NCBI GenBank assembly: GCA_002411365.1
Contig: DHSD01000030.1
Location: 106,376-170,375, forward strand
DNA length: 64,000 nucleotides
Reading direction: 5' to 3'
Origin: Ruminococcaceae bacterium UBA5295
GTDB taxonomy: Bacteria > Bacillota > Clostridia > Oscillospirales > Acutalibacteraceae
Shown: positions 9,218-18,630 of the stretch, one piece after another
Position numbering within the stretch: position 1 is the stretch's first letter
Layout: every line of letters begins with the position of its first letter
Made by a program: the position numbers and the translations under genes
Notes under the pieces: model-generated
Seen by the model: only the letters and a program-made list of their open reading frames with translations
Database searches by the model: none
What the model was told of the DNA's origin: nothing

Positions 9218-10222
9218 TCAGCCAGCAGATATTGCAATGTCGCTACGCGGAACAGAAATATCCGGATAAAAAGACACATCATAGCCCACTGCGGCAAGCT
9301 TGCAGATATTTTCCTTATTCTGCCCAATTGCCTGAGAAAGGCATTTAGGATTGACAAGTATTTTCACGCGGCCAGACGGAACCTTTTCTTTTTTCAGTTT
9401 CAGCTCCATTTTACGCAGCAGGCGGCGACTCTCGCAGAGCTCACGGAAAGCCGGATGCCATGGGCCGCCGACTCTGTTCTGCTCAAGTTCAGGTGACGCG
9501 TGCAGCCCAAGGCGTATAACCGGAATGCCGCGGCTTTCGAAAAAGCCAAGCAGTTCTGCGCAGAGCTCCACAGCTTCCTCTAAAGTTTGCGGCCGGTACT
9601 CTCCCCTCTCGCAGGCTTCGCCAAGCACAGTGCCGCGCAGGGCAATAGTAGGATAAATGCGCACACAGTCCGGCGACAGATCCGCGAGCTTTTCAGCCGT
9701 AGCCCTTGCGCCGTCATCTGTATCACCCATAAGGCCGGTCATCATCTGCAGGCCAATCGAAAAGCCAGCCGCGCGTATGAGCCCCGACGCTTTCTCCACC
9801 TGCTCCGCAGTATGGCCGCGCCCATTAAGGGCAAGTACACGGTCATCCATGCTCTGGGCACCGAGCTCAATTGTCGTCACGCCATAATGTTTAAGTATGG
9901 ACAGAATCTCATCATCAATATAATCGGGCCGAGTGGAAATGCGTATTCCCGCAAAACGCCCGTCTTTTACATAAGGCCATGCAGCTTCCAGAAGCGAAAT
10001 CATATAGCTTCGCTTAATGGCGGTAAAACTGCCGCCGAAAAATGCTATCTCGGCATCTTTTGATTTTTCACCGAGGCTTTTCAAGGCCGTTTCGGCAGCG
10101 GCACGCACATCTGCCGCCTCAGGCTGCTTTTCAACGCCCGTGATAGTGTGCTGGTTGCAGAAGCTGCACGCGTGCGGGCAGCCGTTGTTAGGCACAAAAA
10201 GTGCCACATTAGCATGTCTCAA
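9218..10222 (-). CDS. Elp3-like radical SAM protein
   Basis: Radical S-adenosylmethionine protein of 334 residues. The cluster-binding motif CPHACSFC (CxxxCxxC) is at about residues 15-22, followed by FFGGSFTAI and STRPDYID, which are typical of the Elp3/COG1243-like group. It is shorter than archaeal or eukaryotic Elp3: the acetyltransferase domain is missing and only the radical SAM barrel and a C-terminal extension remain. The substrate is not known; a tRNA or other RNA modification is an inference. Translation starts at TTG 10222, where TTGA overlaps the rnc stop, so it is probably coupled to rnc. Clostridial genomes often place such a gene between rnc and smc. Confidence 0.85.
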   Translation of the reverse strand: MRHANVALFVPNNGCPHACSFCNQHTITGVEKQPEAADVRAAAETALKSLGEKSKDAEIAFFGGSFTAIKRSYMISLLEAAWPYVKDGRFAGIRISTRPDYIDDEILSILKHYGVTTIELGAQSMDDRVLALNGRGHTAEQVEKASGLIRAAGFSIGLQMMTGLMGDTDDGARATAEKLADLSPDCVRIYPTIALRGTVLGEACERGEYRPQTLEEAVELCAELLGFFESRGIPVIRLGLHASPELEQNRVGGPWHPAFRELCESRRLLRKMELKLKKEKVPSGRVKILVNPKCLSQAIGQNKENICKLAAVGYDVSFYPDISVPRSDIAISAG

Positions 10223-10914
10223 TAGCCCATCAACCCCAATGCTTCGCGTGCTGCCTGCTGCTCAGCTTCTTTTTTGCTGCGCCCGCCGCCTTTACCCACA
10301 ACATTGCCGTCAAGGCACACCTCAACAGTAAAATGTTTGTCATGGTCAGGCCCGCTCTCGCCCGTCAGGACATACTCCAGACGATCTTCCGGATTTTTCT
10401 GAACGATTTCCTGAAGGGCGGTTTTATAATCTTTAAAAGTTTTAGGTTTTGGCTCTTTCAAAAGCGGCACTACAAACCGCAGGACAAATTTCCGCGCTTT
10501 TCCCATGCCTCCGTCAAGGTAAATAGCAGCCGTAATAGACTCAAACATATCGGCAAGGATTGAGGAGCGCGTTTTTCCTCCCGAACGCTGCTCCCCGCGG
10601 CTTAAAAGCATGTAGTCTCCTATGCCAAGCTGGCGCGAAAAGCCACAGCAGGCCTTTTCACATACAAGGGCAGCACGCTTTTTGGTAAGGTCGCCTTCAG
10701 GGAGTTTAGGGTAATGGCGGTAAAGGTAGTCTGCCACAACAAGCCCGAGAATTGAATCGCCGAGAAACTCCAGCCGTTCATAGCTGCCGCACGGCAAATG
10801 GCATTCATTCGCATAGGAAGAGTGTGTCAGCGCCGTTTTTAAATACCGCTTGTTCTTGAAATGGTACTGAAGTTTATCTTCAAGTCCGTTAAGCGGCAAC
10901 TGTTCAGAAGTCAA
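10219..10914 (-). CDS. rnc: Ribonuclease III
   Basis: Double-strand-specific endoribonuclease that processes rRNA precursors and some mRNAs. The 231-residue protein has the family signature ERLEFLGDSILGLVVADYL in its catalytic domain and a second acidic cluster ILADMFESITAAIYLDGG. A double-stranded RNA-binding domain occupies the last 70 or so residues, ending KKEAEQQAAREALGLMGY. The start is TTG at 10914, in a TTGA overlap with the stop of plsX, which suggests coupled translation. The usual acpP gene between plsX and rnc is absent here. Confidence 0.97.
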   Translation of the reverse strand: MTSEQLPLNGLEDKLQYHFKNKRYLKTALTHSSYANECHLPCGSYERLEFLGDSILGLVVADYLYRHYPKLPEGDLTKKRAALVCEKACCGFSRQLGIGDYMLLSRGEQRSGGKTRSSILADMFESITAAIYLDGGMGKARKFVLRFVVPLLKEPKPKTFKDYKTALQEIVQKNPEDRLEYVLTGESGPDHDKHFTVEVCLDGNVVGKGGGRSKKEAEQQAAREALGLMGY

Positions 10915-11936
10915 AATGTCTCATCTGCCTTTGCTTCATTGATTTCACCGTATTTTGCCAAAGAAGACACGATTTCTTCTGTAACATTACCCTCAACATA
11001 CGCCTTCGTTAGGCGGATAGCATTACAGACAGTTTTCGACTTTGCGCTGCCATGCATCTTGAAAACAGGTTTAAGGCATCCCATAAGAGGCGCACCGCCG
11101 TATTCATTGTAGTCAAAATCATGCTTAAGATTTTTTATATCGTTAAGGACAAGCGCAGCCGCAAACTTGTTTTTCGCATTTTTTGTAAATATGGATTTCA
11201 TTTTGCCAAGAAGCATGATTGCAACGCCCTCATACATCTTGAGTATCACATTTCCTGTAAAGCCGTCGGTTACAACAACATCCCCAGCATCCAGCGGTAT
11301 GCTGCGGGCTTCGATATTCCCGATGAAATTTATGCTTGACTGCTTGAGAAGCCTGAACGCCTTATGCTGGAGCAAACCGCCCTTCTGGTCCTCAGTGCCA
11401 ATATTGGCAAGTGAAACGCGCGGGTTGTTAACTCCCATTACCTTTTCCATGTATACCGAGCCCATAATTCCAAACTGCTGCAGCATTTCCGCTGTGCAAC
11501 TTACATTTGCCCCGCAGTCAATAAGCATGAACGAGCCCTTATCGTTCGGCAGCACAGGCGCAAACGCAACGCGCTTAATGCCTTTTATGCGCTTAACAAT
11601 AAGCGAGGCACCTACAACAAGGGCTCCGCTGTTTCCGCCTGAAACAAAAGCATCGCCTTCACCGGCACTTAGCCTCCTTAGGCCTTCAGCCATTGAGCTG
11701 TCGTTCTTTTCTTTCACAACCGACCCTGGGCTGTCTTCCATTGTTATGACGCTTGGGGTATCGACAATTTCCATCCGCTCAAGCGAAATATTGTTTTCCG
11801 ATGCTGCACGGCGGATTCTGTTTTCGGGGCCAGTCAGCATCACATCGATATCAAGCCCCTGAACAGCAGCCGCACAGCCTTTTATAATTTCAAGCGGTGC
11901 ATTGTCCCCACCGAAAGCATCAACAATTATTTTCAT
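10911..11936 (-). CDS. plsX: Phosphate acyltransferase PlsX
   Basis: Converts acyl-ACP to acyl-phosphate, the acyl donor for PlsY in phospholipid synthesis. The protein of about 341 residues starts MKIIVDAFGGDNAPLEIIKG, the usual PlsX N-terminus, and contains SGGNSGALVVGA and the ERSIPLD-like segment EARSIPLDAGDVVVTDGFTGNV. An in-frame ATG 63 bp further upstream lies inside trmFO and lacks a ribosome site; ATG 11936 has GGAG nine bases before it and is chosen. Its partner plsY is at about 27.4 kb. plsX normally sits next to fab genes and acpP; here it runs straight into rnc. Confidence 0.96.
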   Translation of the reverse strand: MKIIVDAFGGDNAPLEIIKGCAAAVQGLDIDVMLTGPENRIRRAASENNISLERMEIVDTPSVITMEDSPGSVVKEKNDSSMAEGLRRLSAGEGDAFVSGGNSGALVVGASLIVKRIKGIKRVAFAPVLPNDKGSFMLIDCGANVSCTAEMLQQFGIMGSVYMEKVMGVNNPRVSLANIGTEDQKGGLLQHKAFRLLKQSSINFIGNIEARSIPLDAGDVVVTDGFTGNVILKMYEGVAIMLLGKMKSIFTKNAKNKFAAALVLNDIKNLKHDFDYNEYGGAPLMGCLKPVFKMHGSAKSKTVCNAIRLTKAYVEGNVTEEIVSSLAKYGEINEAKADETF

Positions 11937-11967
11937 AAACAATATCTCCTTTTTCTGCGGAACAAAA

Positions 11968-13281
11968 TTATAAATTCTCTGCCTTACAGAATCCGGCAAG
12001 GTTGTTAAGCGCCCTTTCAGCTAATGAAGCATACCTGTCCTTTTTGCATTTTATGTGCGGCTCTATCGGCGGCAGAATGCCAAAATTCGCCCCCATAGGC
12101 TGAAACGTAACCTCACTTGCATTTCCTACATATCGGCTGAGTGCGCCAATCATTGTTGTTTCAGGCAGCACCGCTGTTTTTTCCCCATTCATACGTCTTA
12201 CGGCATTTTCCCCAGCAACTATGCCGGAAGCAGCCGATTCCATATATCCCTCAACACCTGTTACCTGACCTGCAAAAAATATGCGCGGCTCTTTTCTAAG
12301 GCTGAAATCAGGCAGCAGCACGCGCGGTGAGTCGAGAAAAGTGTTGCGGTGCATCACTCCATAGCGAACGAATTCGGCATGCTCAAGGCCCGGTATCATG
12401 CCAAAAACGCGTTTCTGCTCTCCAAATTTAAGATTTGTCTGAAATCCTACAAGGTTGTACATTGTTCCGCGAACATCTTCACGCCTAAGCTGAAGCACCG
12501 CCCATGGGCGGTGACCCGTGCGCGGGTCACGCAGGCCCACAGGCTTCATCGGGCCAAAACGCAGTGTGTCTTGCCCGCGCCCGGCCATCACTTCCACAGG
12601 CATACAGCCTTCGTAAACTTTTGGGTCTGCCTTGTCAAACCCGTGCAAAGGGGCACGCTCGGCGTTGACAAGTTCATTGTAAAAAGACTCATACTCTTCT
12701 TTGTTCATCGGACAGTTGAGGTAAGCGCCGTCTTCGCCATAATTATAGCGCGACGCTGAAAATACGCGTTCCATATCAAGGCTTTCGGCTGTGACTATCG
12801 GCGCGGCTGCATCGTAAAAGCTGAGGCTGCCCCCGCACAGTGAAAAGATGCGTGATGCTAGGGCATCGGAAGTCAGAGGGCCTGTAGCGATAACAACAAT
12901 GCCGTCCTTCGGGATATCTGTAATTTCTTTGCGGCTGACATGTATTAAAGGCTGCGAGTATATTTTTTGCGTGACAAGTTCAGAAAAAGCTTTGCGGTCA
13001 ACGGCAAGCGCGCCGCCTGCCGGCACACGGCACTGAAGAGCACATGGAACAAGCAGCGAGCCAAGGCGCCGCATTTCTTCCTTTAAAAGGCCTGCAGCGC
13101 TTTCCACGCGCTCAGCTTTCAGGGAATTTGAGCATACAAGCTCTGCAAAATTTTCACTGCTGTGCGCCGGCGAAAAGCGTACCGGCTTCATTTCATACAA
13201 CTCTACTTCAACCCCGCATGAGGCAATCTGCCATGCGGCTTCACAGCCGGCAAGGCCGGCACCAATTACCGTGATGCTCAT
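11968..13281 (-). CDS. trmFO: tRNA (uracil-54-C5)-methyltransferase, folate-dependent (TrmFO)
   Basis: Flavoenzyme that makes ribothymidine at tRNA position 54 using methylenetetrahydrofolate and FADH2. The 437-residue protein begins with the FAD-binding motif VIGAGLAGCEAAW and shows the family segments SSENFAELVCSNSLKAE and CMPVEVMAGRGQDTLRFGPMKPVGL. It ends with a GQVTGVEGYMESAASG FAD-binding stretch. ATG overlaps the topA stop in an ATGA junction, giving the conserved topA-trmFO order. The folate donor connects it to folD at about 45.5 kb. Confidence 0.97.
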   Translation of the reverse strand: MSITVIGAGLAGCEAAWQIASCGVEVELYEMKPVRFSPAHSSENFAELVCSNSLKAERVESAAGLLKEEMRRLGSLLVPCALQCRVPAGGALAVDRKAFSELVTQKIYSQPLIHVSRKEITDIPKDGIVVIATGPLTSDALASRIFSLCGGSLSFYDAAAPIVTAESLDMERVFSASRYNYGEDGAYLNCPMNKEEYESFYNELVNAERAPLHGFDKADPKVYEGCMPVEVMAGRGQDTLRFGPMKPVGLRDPRTGHRPWAVLQLRREDVRGTMYNLVGFQTNLKFGEQKRVFGMIPGLEHAEFVRYGVMHRNTFLDSPRVLLPDFSLRKEPRIFFAGQVTGVEGYMESAASGIVAGENAVRRMNGEKTAVLPETTMIGALSRYVGNASEVTFQPMGANFGILPPIEPHIKCKKDRYASLAERALNNLAGFCKAENL

Positions 13282-15365
13282 TCGTCTCCGTCATCCGTCC
13301 TTTCATAGCCGCAGCCCGGCGTTATGCAGTAATATTTCGGATTCTTGCCTTTCTTTTTCATCAGCGTTTTTCCACATTTGGGGCATTTTTCTTTTGTCGG
13401 CTCATCCCATGACATAAAGTTGCATTTCGGGTAATTGGAACAACCATAAAAAATTCTGCCCTTTTTAGTGTGGCGTATAACAACCTTGCCGCCGCATTTA
13501 GGACATTCGGCGCCATTTGTCTCAACATATTTCTTTACGTTCTTGCACTCAGGGTAACCCGGGCAGGCGAGGAACTTTCCGTAGCGGCCAGTCTTTATGA
13601 CCATGTGGCGTCCGCACTTTTCGCAGATAACATCAGTCACATCTTCTTTTAACTGGATCTTTACGCCCTTCATAGCTTCCTTTGCTTCTTTCAGCGTTTC
13701 GCTGAAATCTCCGTAAAAATCACTAAGCTCTTTTACCCAATCTGTTTGCCCTTTCTGCACCCCGTCGAGGTCGCTTTCCACCTGCGCGGTAAACTTGACG
13801 TTTACAATTTTAGGGAACCGCTCTTTAAGCAGTTTGGTAACTGTCTCGCCGAGCTCAGTAGGTTTAAGCGCCTTTCCGTCACGCACAACATATTCCCTTG
13901 CAAGTATGGTGGAAATAGTCACGGCGTAAGTCGATGGGCGCCCTATGCCGTTTTCCTCAAGCGCCTTGATAAGTGATGCTTCTGTGTAGCGCGGAGGCGG
14001 CTGAGTAAAATGCTGGCTGCCTGCTATATCCTTAAGGTTCAGCATCATACCTTTTTTAAACTCCGGTAGTGAAGATTTTGCCTTTTCCTCATCATCTTTT
14101 GCTTCTTCATAAAGGACAGTAAAGCCGTCGAAAGCCACAATATAGCCTGATGCTTTAAAAGTGTAATTATTCGCCTGAATTGTCACCTGAAGTGTGTCTT
14201 GGAGGCAGTTCGCCATCTGGCTTGCAATAAAGCGATCCCAGACAAGTTTATAAAGCTTATACTGGTCTGATGTAAGGCTTAACTTCACCTTATCCGGCGA
14301 AAGGCTTGGCACAGTAGGCCTTATGGCTTCATGGCCGTCCTGTGCATTTGCGCGTGACTTGTAATGGCGCGGAGTTTCCGGAAGATAATCTTTGCCCCAG
14401 CGCTCATTTATATAGTCAGCGGCGCTTTTAATAGCCTCTTCCGAAATGCGCAGCGAGTCTGTACGCATATACGTTATAAGGCCTATGGCTCCCATATCCT
14501 CCACTTCGATACCTTCATAAAGCTCCTGCGCAGCTTTCATTGTGCGGCGTGCTGTGAAACCGAGGCGGCGAGACGCCTCCTGCTGCATGGTTGAAGTCGA
14601 AAACGGCGGAACAGGCGACTTCTTACGTTTGCCCTTTCTGACATTTGTGACGCTGAATTCGGCACTTTTAAGATCTTCGAGAATATGGTCAGACTGCTCT
14701 TTGTTTTCAATCTTTATTTTTCCGTTTTCATCGCCGTATAAAGACGCCACAAAAGTATGGCGCGAGCCTTTCGGTGAAAGTTTAGCCTCAATGCTCCAGT
14801 ACTCTTCCGGAGTAAAAGCGCAAATTTTTTCCTCGCGGTCTACAATAAGGCGGACGGCAACGGACTGCACACGCCCTGCCGAAAGGCCATGGCGTATCTT
14901 CTGCGATAGAAACGGGCTGAGCTTATAGCCAACAAGGCGGTCTAAAATACGGCGCGCCTGCTGTGCATTCACAAGGTTTAAGTCAATGTTGCGCGGATTT
15001 GCCATTCCTGCAGAAATGCCTGTTTTTGTTATTTCATTAAACGTTACCCTGTTTTTGTCTTCCGTGTTAAGGCCCAAAAGGTACGCCAAATGCCATGAGA
15101 TTGCCTCGCCTTCACGGTCAGGGTCCGTTGCCAAAAGGACACCGTCGCTCTTTTCCGCCTTGCTCTGCAGCTGCTGAACGAGTTTCTCCTTTCCTTTTAT
15201 AACTTCATATTTTGGCTTAAAATTATTTTTAACATCTACACTGAGCCTGTTTTCAGGAAGGTCGCGCACATGGCCCATGGATGCAACAACATTATAGCCG
15301 GAACCCAGAAATTTTTGAATTGTTTTTGCCTTGGCAGGTGATTCAACAATAACCAGCTTCGACAT
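13278..15365 (-). CDS. topA: DNA topoisomerase I
   Basis: Type IA topoisomerase that relaxes negative supercoils. The 695-residue protein starts MSKLVIVESPAKAKTIQKFLG (Toprim) and has the ATDPDREGEAISWHL acidic motif. The active-site tyrosine is in GLITYMRTDSLRIS. The C-terminus carries three four-cysteine zinc ribbons (CEKCGRHMV..CPGYPEC, CPKCGGKVV..CSNYPKC, CPKCGKTLM..CITPGC), about 60-70 residues each with linkers. The start is supported by GAGGTGG upstream. It lies between dprA and trmFO, the classical Firmicute order. Confidence 0.98.
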   Translation of the reverse strand: MSKLVIVESPAKAKTIQKFLGSGYNVVASMGHVRDLPENRLSVDVKNNFKPKYEVIKGKEKLVQQLQSKAEKSDGVLLATDPDREGEAISWHLAYLLGLNTEDKNRVTFNEITKTGISAGMANPRNIDLNLVNAQQARRILDRLVGYKLSPFLSQKIRHGLSAGRVQSVAVRLIVDREEKICAFTPEEYWSIEAKLSPKGSRHTFVASLYGDENGKIKIENKEQSDHILEDLKSAEFSVTNVRKGKRKKSPVPPFSTSTMQQEASRRLGFTARRTMKAAQELYEGIEVEDMGAIGLITYMRTDSLRISEEAIKSAADYINERWGKDYLPETPRHYKSRANAQDGHEAIRPTVPSLSPDKVKLSLTSDQYKLYKLVWDRFIASQMANCLQDTLQVTIQANNYTFKASGYIVAFDGFTVLYEEAKDDEEKAKSSLPEFKKGMMLNLKDIAGSQHFTQPPPRYTEASLIKALEENGIGRPSTYAVTISTILAREYVVRDGKALKPTELGETVTKLLKERFPKIVNVKFTAQVESDLDGVQKGQTDWVKELSDFYGDFSETLKEAKEAMKGVKIQLKEDVTDVICEKCGRHMVIKTGRYGKFLACPGYPECKNVKKYVETNGAECPKCGGKVVIRHTKKGRIFYGCSNYPKCNFMSWDEPTKEKCPKCGKTLMKKKGKNPKYYCITPGCGYERTDDGDE

Positions 15366-15445
15366 GTAACCACCTCACAGTAATTTTTTGCGAAAACCGC
15401 CGAAACGGCACACAGATTATTTGGAATTATTAAGTTGCCATCATT

Positions 15446-16603
15446 TCAGCAAAGGCTGTAGCGCCTGCCTGAATATGAGCGGACAGCACCGGCCAGCTCA
15501 AGCTCCGTAAGCGCTGCAAGCAGGCGCTGAACCGGCAAGCCGGTTTCAGCCCCGATATTAGAAATATGGGCAGGTTCCCTTGACAGTACGGAATAAACAC
15601 GCTCCGCATCGTCAGAAAGATTTTCCGGTTTATGCGTATGGTTTTCTTCATGCGGCTTTTTCGGAATATCTTTATCTTTTATAATAGCATTCGTTTCAAC
15701 GCCGTCAAGCAAAATTTTACCCGAAAAGCATTCGGAATACTCTTCCAAAATCTCGCCGGCGCTGCTTACAGGCTTTGCGCCGCACTTTATCAGGCTGTTT
15801 ACGCCTTTAGAAACAGGGCTGTAAATATCTGCCGGAATGGCAAAAACATCCCTGCCCTGGTCGAGTGCACAGTCCGCCGTAATCAGTGATCCGCTGCGTG
15901 AAGCCGCTTCTACAACAAGCGTGCCAACAGCAAGCCCTGAAATAATTCTGTTACGGATTGGAAAATTTGAGCCCATCGGCTGCGTATCCGGCGGATATTC
16001 GGAAACAAGCGCGCCGTTTTTGGCAATCACATCGCGTAGGGAAGCATTTACCATAAGGTAATTGGCATCAATGCCGCAGCCAAGCACACACACGGTTTTG
16101 CCGCCTGCCTGTAATGCGCCTTTATGTGCGGCAGTATCTATTCCCAGTGCACCGCCGCTTACCACTACAGCTCCACTTTTTGCAAGCTCATAAGCTATAC
16201 TCCGCGCCGCGGTGCGACCTGTGGCAGTTGCCTTCCGTGTGCCGACTATGGCGATTGACAGGCGGCATGAGATATCCGGTATGTGGCCTTTTACATAAAG
16301 GACACACGGCGGATTTGGAATCTGCTTTAAAAGCTCCGGATATTCGCTGTCGTCGGGCGTTATTACCCTCTGCCCCATCTTTTCACTGTATTCTAACAGT
16401 GCGGCTGCCTGTTCGGCTGTCCATGCTTCCATATTACGCAATTCTTTCTGCGTGAAGTACCCTTCCAAAAGCCATGATTGACGGCCCGCACGGTAAAAAT
16501 CATATACTGTCGGGTATGACGAGAGTATGCGGCCTGCCTTAGAGCTTCCGGCACCAAGCGCATGCTGCAGCCAAAGCCAGTAAACACGCAAATCGTATTT
16601 CAT
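15446..16603 (-). CDS. dprA: DNA-processing protein DprA
   Basis: Recombination mediator that loads RecA on incoming single-stranded DNA during transformation; widespread also in species not known to be competent. The 385-residue protein has an N-terminal helical segment, a Rossmann-like core with IVGTRKATATGR and VVSGGALGIDTAAHKGAL, and a C-terminal winged-helix region of about 60 residues preceded by a charged linker (KDKDIPKKPHEENHTHKP). The start ATG shares one base with the stop of the upstream methyltransferase (TAATG). topA follows after 80 bp. No other competence gene is in the window. Confidence 0.95.
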   Translation of the reverse strand: MKYDLRVYWLWLQHALGAGSSKAGRILSSYPTVYDFYRAGRQSWLLEGYFTQKELRNMEAWTAEQAAALLEYSEKMGQRVITPDDSEYPELLKQIPNPPCVLYVKGHIPDISCRLSIAIVGTRKATATGRTAARSIAYELAKSGAVVVSGGALGIDTAAHKGALQAGGKTVCVLGCGIDANYLMVNASLRDVIAKNGALVSEYPPDTQPMGSNFPIRNRIISGLAVGTLVVEAASRSGSLITADCALDQGRDVFAIPADIYSPVSKGVNSLIKCGAKPVSSAGEILEEYSECFSGKILLDGVETNAIIKDKDIPKKPHEENHTHKPENLSDDAERVYSVLSREPAHISNIGAETGLPVQRLLAALTELELAGAVRSYSGRRYSLC

Positions 16604-17418
16604 TACCTGTCACTGTCTCCTAAACAATCACGCATCATTTCCCACATTAAAATAGCGGCCGAAGCAGCCGCATTTAACGACTCCGCCCTGCCTTTCATTG
16701 GAATTGTTATGCTGGCAGTGCAGGCGTGTTTTGCTTCTTCCGTAAGGCCGTTCCCCTCATTGCCTATTACGGCTGCCGAAGGTTTATTAAAACAGACCGA
16801 AGTCACAAGAGGAACCGAATTATCCGGAACAGCAGCAAAAGTTGCATATCCAAGAGCATTCAGTTCTGCTATAATTTCTGAAGCGCCGCTGCTGTGCAAA
16901 AGCGGCAAGCGAAACAAAGCACCCATGCTTGTCCGCAGCACTTTTGGTGACATCGGATCACAGCACTTGCCAGCCAAGATTACGCCGCCAACACCGAGCG
17001 CTTCCGCAGTGCGCAGCACAGCGCCCAGATTTGCGGGATCTTGTATATTTTCAAGCACAGCCAAATGGCGGCCCTTTGTCTTTTCAAAAAAGCCGCTGCC
17101 CATCTCAGGTGATATACACACGCAGAAAATCCCCTGCGGATGTTTTGTATCTGAAATGTACTGTGCGACTGCCGGAGAAATAATGTATTCATTTTCCGAA
17201 GCGGTGCGGATCTTTTCAAGATAAGGCCCATATTTCTGGCTTGCAGAATCAGTATACATCAAGGCGGCAACAGTTATACCGCTCAACGCGGCATCTGCGC
17301 ATAAACGTGCCCCTTCCGCTGAAAAACGGTGTTTTTCACACCGGTACGCCGGCGAACCGGCAAGGCGAAGATATTCTTTTACTATTTCGTTTTTGCGGCT
17401 TGTAATTTCTACAGGCAT
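16603..17418 (-). CDS. TrmH/SpoU-family RNA 2'-O-methyltransferase
   Basis: S-adenosylmethionine-dependent methyltransferase of the knotted SPOUT class, 271 residues. The N-terminal substrate-binding part begins ITSRKNEIVKEYLRLAGSPAYR. The three knot motifs are visible: ENIQDPANLGAVLRTAEALGV, AAVIGNEGNGLTEEA, and IPMKGRAESLNAAASAAI. These resemble 23S rRNA or tRNA ribose methylases such as RlmB or YsgA. The exact target base cannot be read from the sequence. It follows rplT after a terminator-like hairpin and precedes dprA. The ribosome site is weak (GGAG 12 bases upstream). Confidence 0.9.
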   Translation of the reverse strand: MPVEITSRKNEIVKEYLRLAGSPAYRCEKHRFSAEGARLCADAALSGITVAALMYTDSASQKYGPYLEKIRTASENEYIISPAVAQYISDTKHPQGIFCVCISPEMGSGFFEKTKGRHLAVLENIQDPANLGAVLRTAEALGVGGVILAGKCCDPMSPKVLRTSMGALFRLPLLHSSGASEIIAELNALGYATFAAVPDNSVPLVTSVCFNKPSAAVIGNEGNGLTEEAKHACTASITIPMKGRAESLNAAASAAILMWEMMRDCLGDSDR

Positions 17419-17488
17419 AATTTTTAAATACTCCAGCTAAATAATAAAAATATGCGCCCGGTGCATACCCGGACGCACATTTCGCTTT

Positions 17489-17842
17489 TTAAAGCGCTGC
17501 CTTTGCTTTCTCAACAAGTGCCTTGAATGCGTTTTCATCCGCAATGGCAATCTCTGAAAGCATCTTTCTGTTCAGTGTCACTCCGGCTTTTTTCAGGCCG
17601 TTCATAAATGTGGAATAACTTACGCCGTTTGCACGGCATGCAGCAGAAATGCGGGTAATCCACAGGCGGCGAAAATCACGTTTCCTTGCTTTACGGCCTG
17701 AAAACGCGTAATTGCCGGATTTCATAACGGCCTGTTTAGCCATCTTGAAATGTCTGCTCTTAGAGCCAAAATATCCTTTGGCAAGCTTTAAAGTCTTTTT
17801 TCTCCTCTTGCGCGTCATCAGTGCGCCTTTAACACGTGCCAT
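17489..17842 (-). CDS. rplT: 50S ribosomal protein L20
   Basis: Large-subunit assembly protein of 117 residues beginning [19 protein letters not shown], with the long basic N-terminal helix and the conserved [19 protein letters not shown] segment. In Firmicutes L20 also represses its own infC-rpmI-rplT operon by binding the leader RNA. That role is consistent with the hairpin seen upstream of infC. GGAGG sits eight bases before the ATG. It lies 46 bp after rpmI and is followed by a hairpin and T-rich stretch. Confidence 0.98.
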   Translation of the reverse strand: MARVKGALMTRKRRKKTLKLAKGYFGSKSRHFKMAKQAVMKSGNYAFSGRKARKRDFRRLWITRISAACRANGVSYSTFMNGLKKAGVTLNRKMLSEIAIADENAFKALVEKAKAAL

Positions 17843-17888
17843 TTAATTTACCTCCAAAATGACTGGCTTAAACAAAAAGTCAGTCTGC

Positions 17889-18086
17889 TTATTTGTAAGG
17901 AATCAGCCTCTTAATCTGTGCCACATTCGTTTTATCGGCAGTTGTGGTCTTGCGCAGATTTCTTGTGCGTTTAGTTGTTTTTCTGTTAAGCCTGTGAGTT
18001 TTGTTGGCATGTGCACGGATAACTTTACCGGACTTTGACAGCTTAAAACGCTTTTTCGCACCAGTATGTGTTTTGATCTTAGGCAT
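17889..18086 (-). CDS. rpmI: 50S ribosomal protein L35
   Basis: Small basic ribosomal protein of 65 residues, MPKIKTHTGAKKRFKLSKSGKV, matching the family over its whole length and ending IKRLIPYK. It is the middle gene of the infC-rpmI-rplT operon, 22 bp after infC, with a GGAGG ribosome site. Nothing unusual. Confidence 0.98.
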   Translation of the reverse strand: MPKIKTHTGAKKRFKLSKSGKVIRAHANKTHRLNRKTTKRTRNLRKTTTADKTNVAQIKRLIPYK

Positions 18087-18108
18087 AGCTGCCCCTCCTT
18101 ATTGAATC

Positions 18109-18630
18109 TTACTTAACCGGTTTGGGTGCAAGGAACATCAGCATGTTGCGGCCTTCCATTTTAGAAGGTTTCTCAACATTTGCGCAGTCTGCCAGTATCT
18201 CAGCAAAACGCTTCATTATCGCATGACCCTGCTCAGGGTGGCCCATCTCACGCCCGCGAAAACGAATGGAGACTTTTACTTTGTTTCCTTCTTTTAAAAA
18301 GCGCTGTGCGTGGCCGGCTTTTGTGTTGAAGTCATGTGTATCAATGTTCAAAGACAAACGAATCTCTTTGATTTCAACGATATGCTGATTTTTTCTTGCT
18401 TCTTTTTCACGTTTTGCCTGCTCGAAACGGTATTTGCCGTAATCGATTATTTTACAGACAGGCGGTTTTGCCTGCGGAGCAATTTTAACAAGGTCAAGGT
18501 TTATCTCCGTAGCCTTCTGCAACGCCTGAGCAGATGACATGATGCCGAGCTGGTTTCCGGTAGGCCCAATGACACGGACCTGCCTGTCATGGATCTGCCT
18601 GTTCACCTGAAGTTCCCTGATGCTAATAAT
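18109..18630 (-). CDS. infC: Translation initiation factor IF-3 with AUU start
   Basis: IF-3 binds the 30S subunit and rejects wrong start codons and initiator pairing. The 173-residue protein begins ISIRELQVNRQIHDRQVRVIGPTGNQLGI and has the two-domain layout with linker KREKEARKNQHIVEIKEIRLS. The best start is ATT at 18630: GGAGG lies six bases upstream and family members begin here. An ATT start is what lets IF-3 repress its own synthesis in many bacteria. An ATG at 18648 would place the ribosome site inside the gene and add six unusual residues, so it is rejected. A longer open frame upstream is the leader. Confidence 0.96.
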   Translation of the reverse strand: MISIRELQVNRQIHDRQVRVIGPTGNQLGIMSSAQALQKATEINLDLVKIAPQAKPPVCKIIDYGKYRFEQAKREKEARKNQHIVEIKEIRLSLNIDTHDFNTKAGHAQRFLKEGNKVKVSIRFRGREMGHPEQGHAIMKRFAEILADCANVEKPSKMEGRNMLMFLAPKPVK

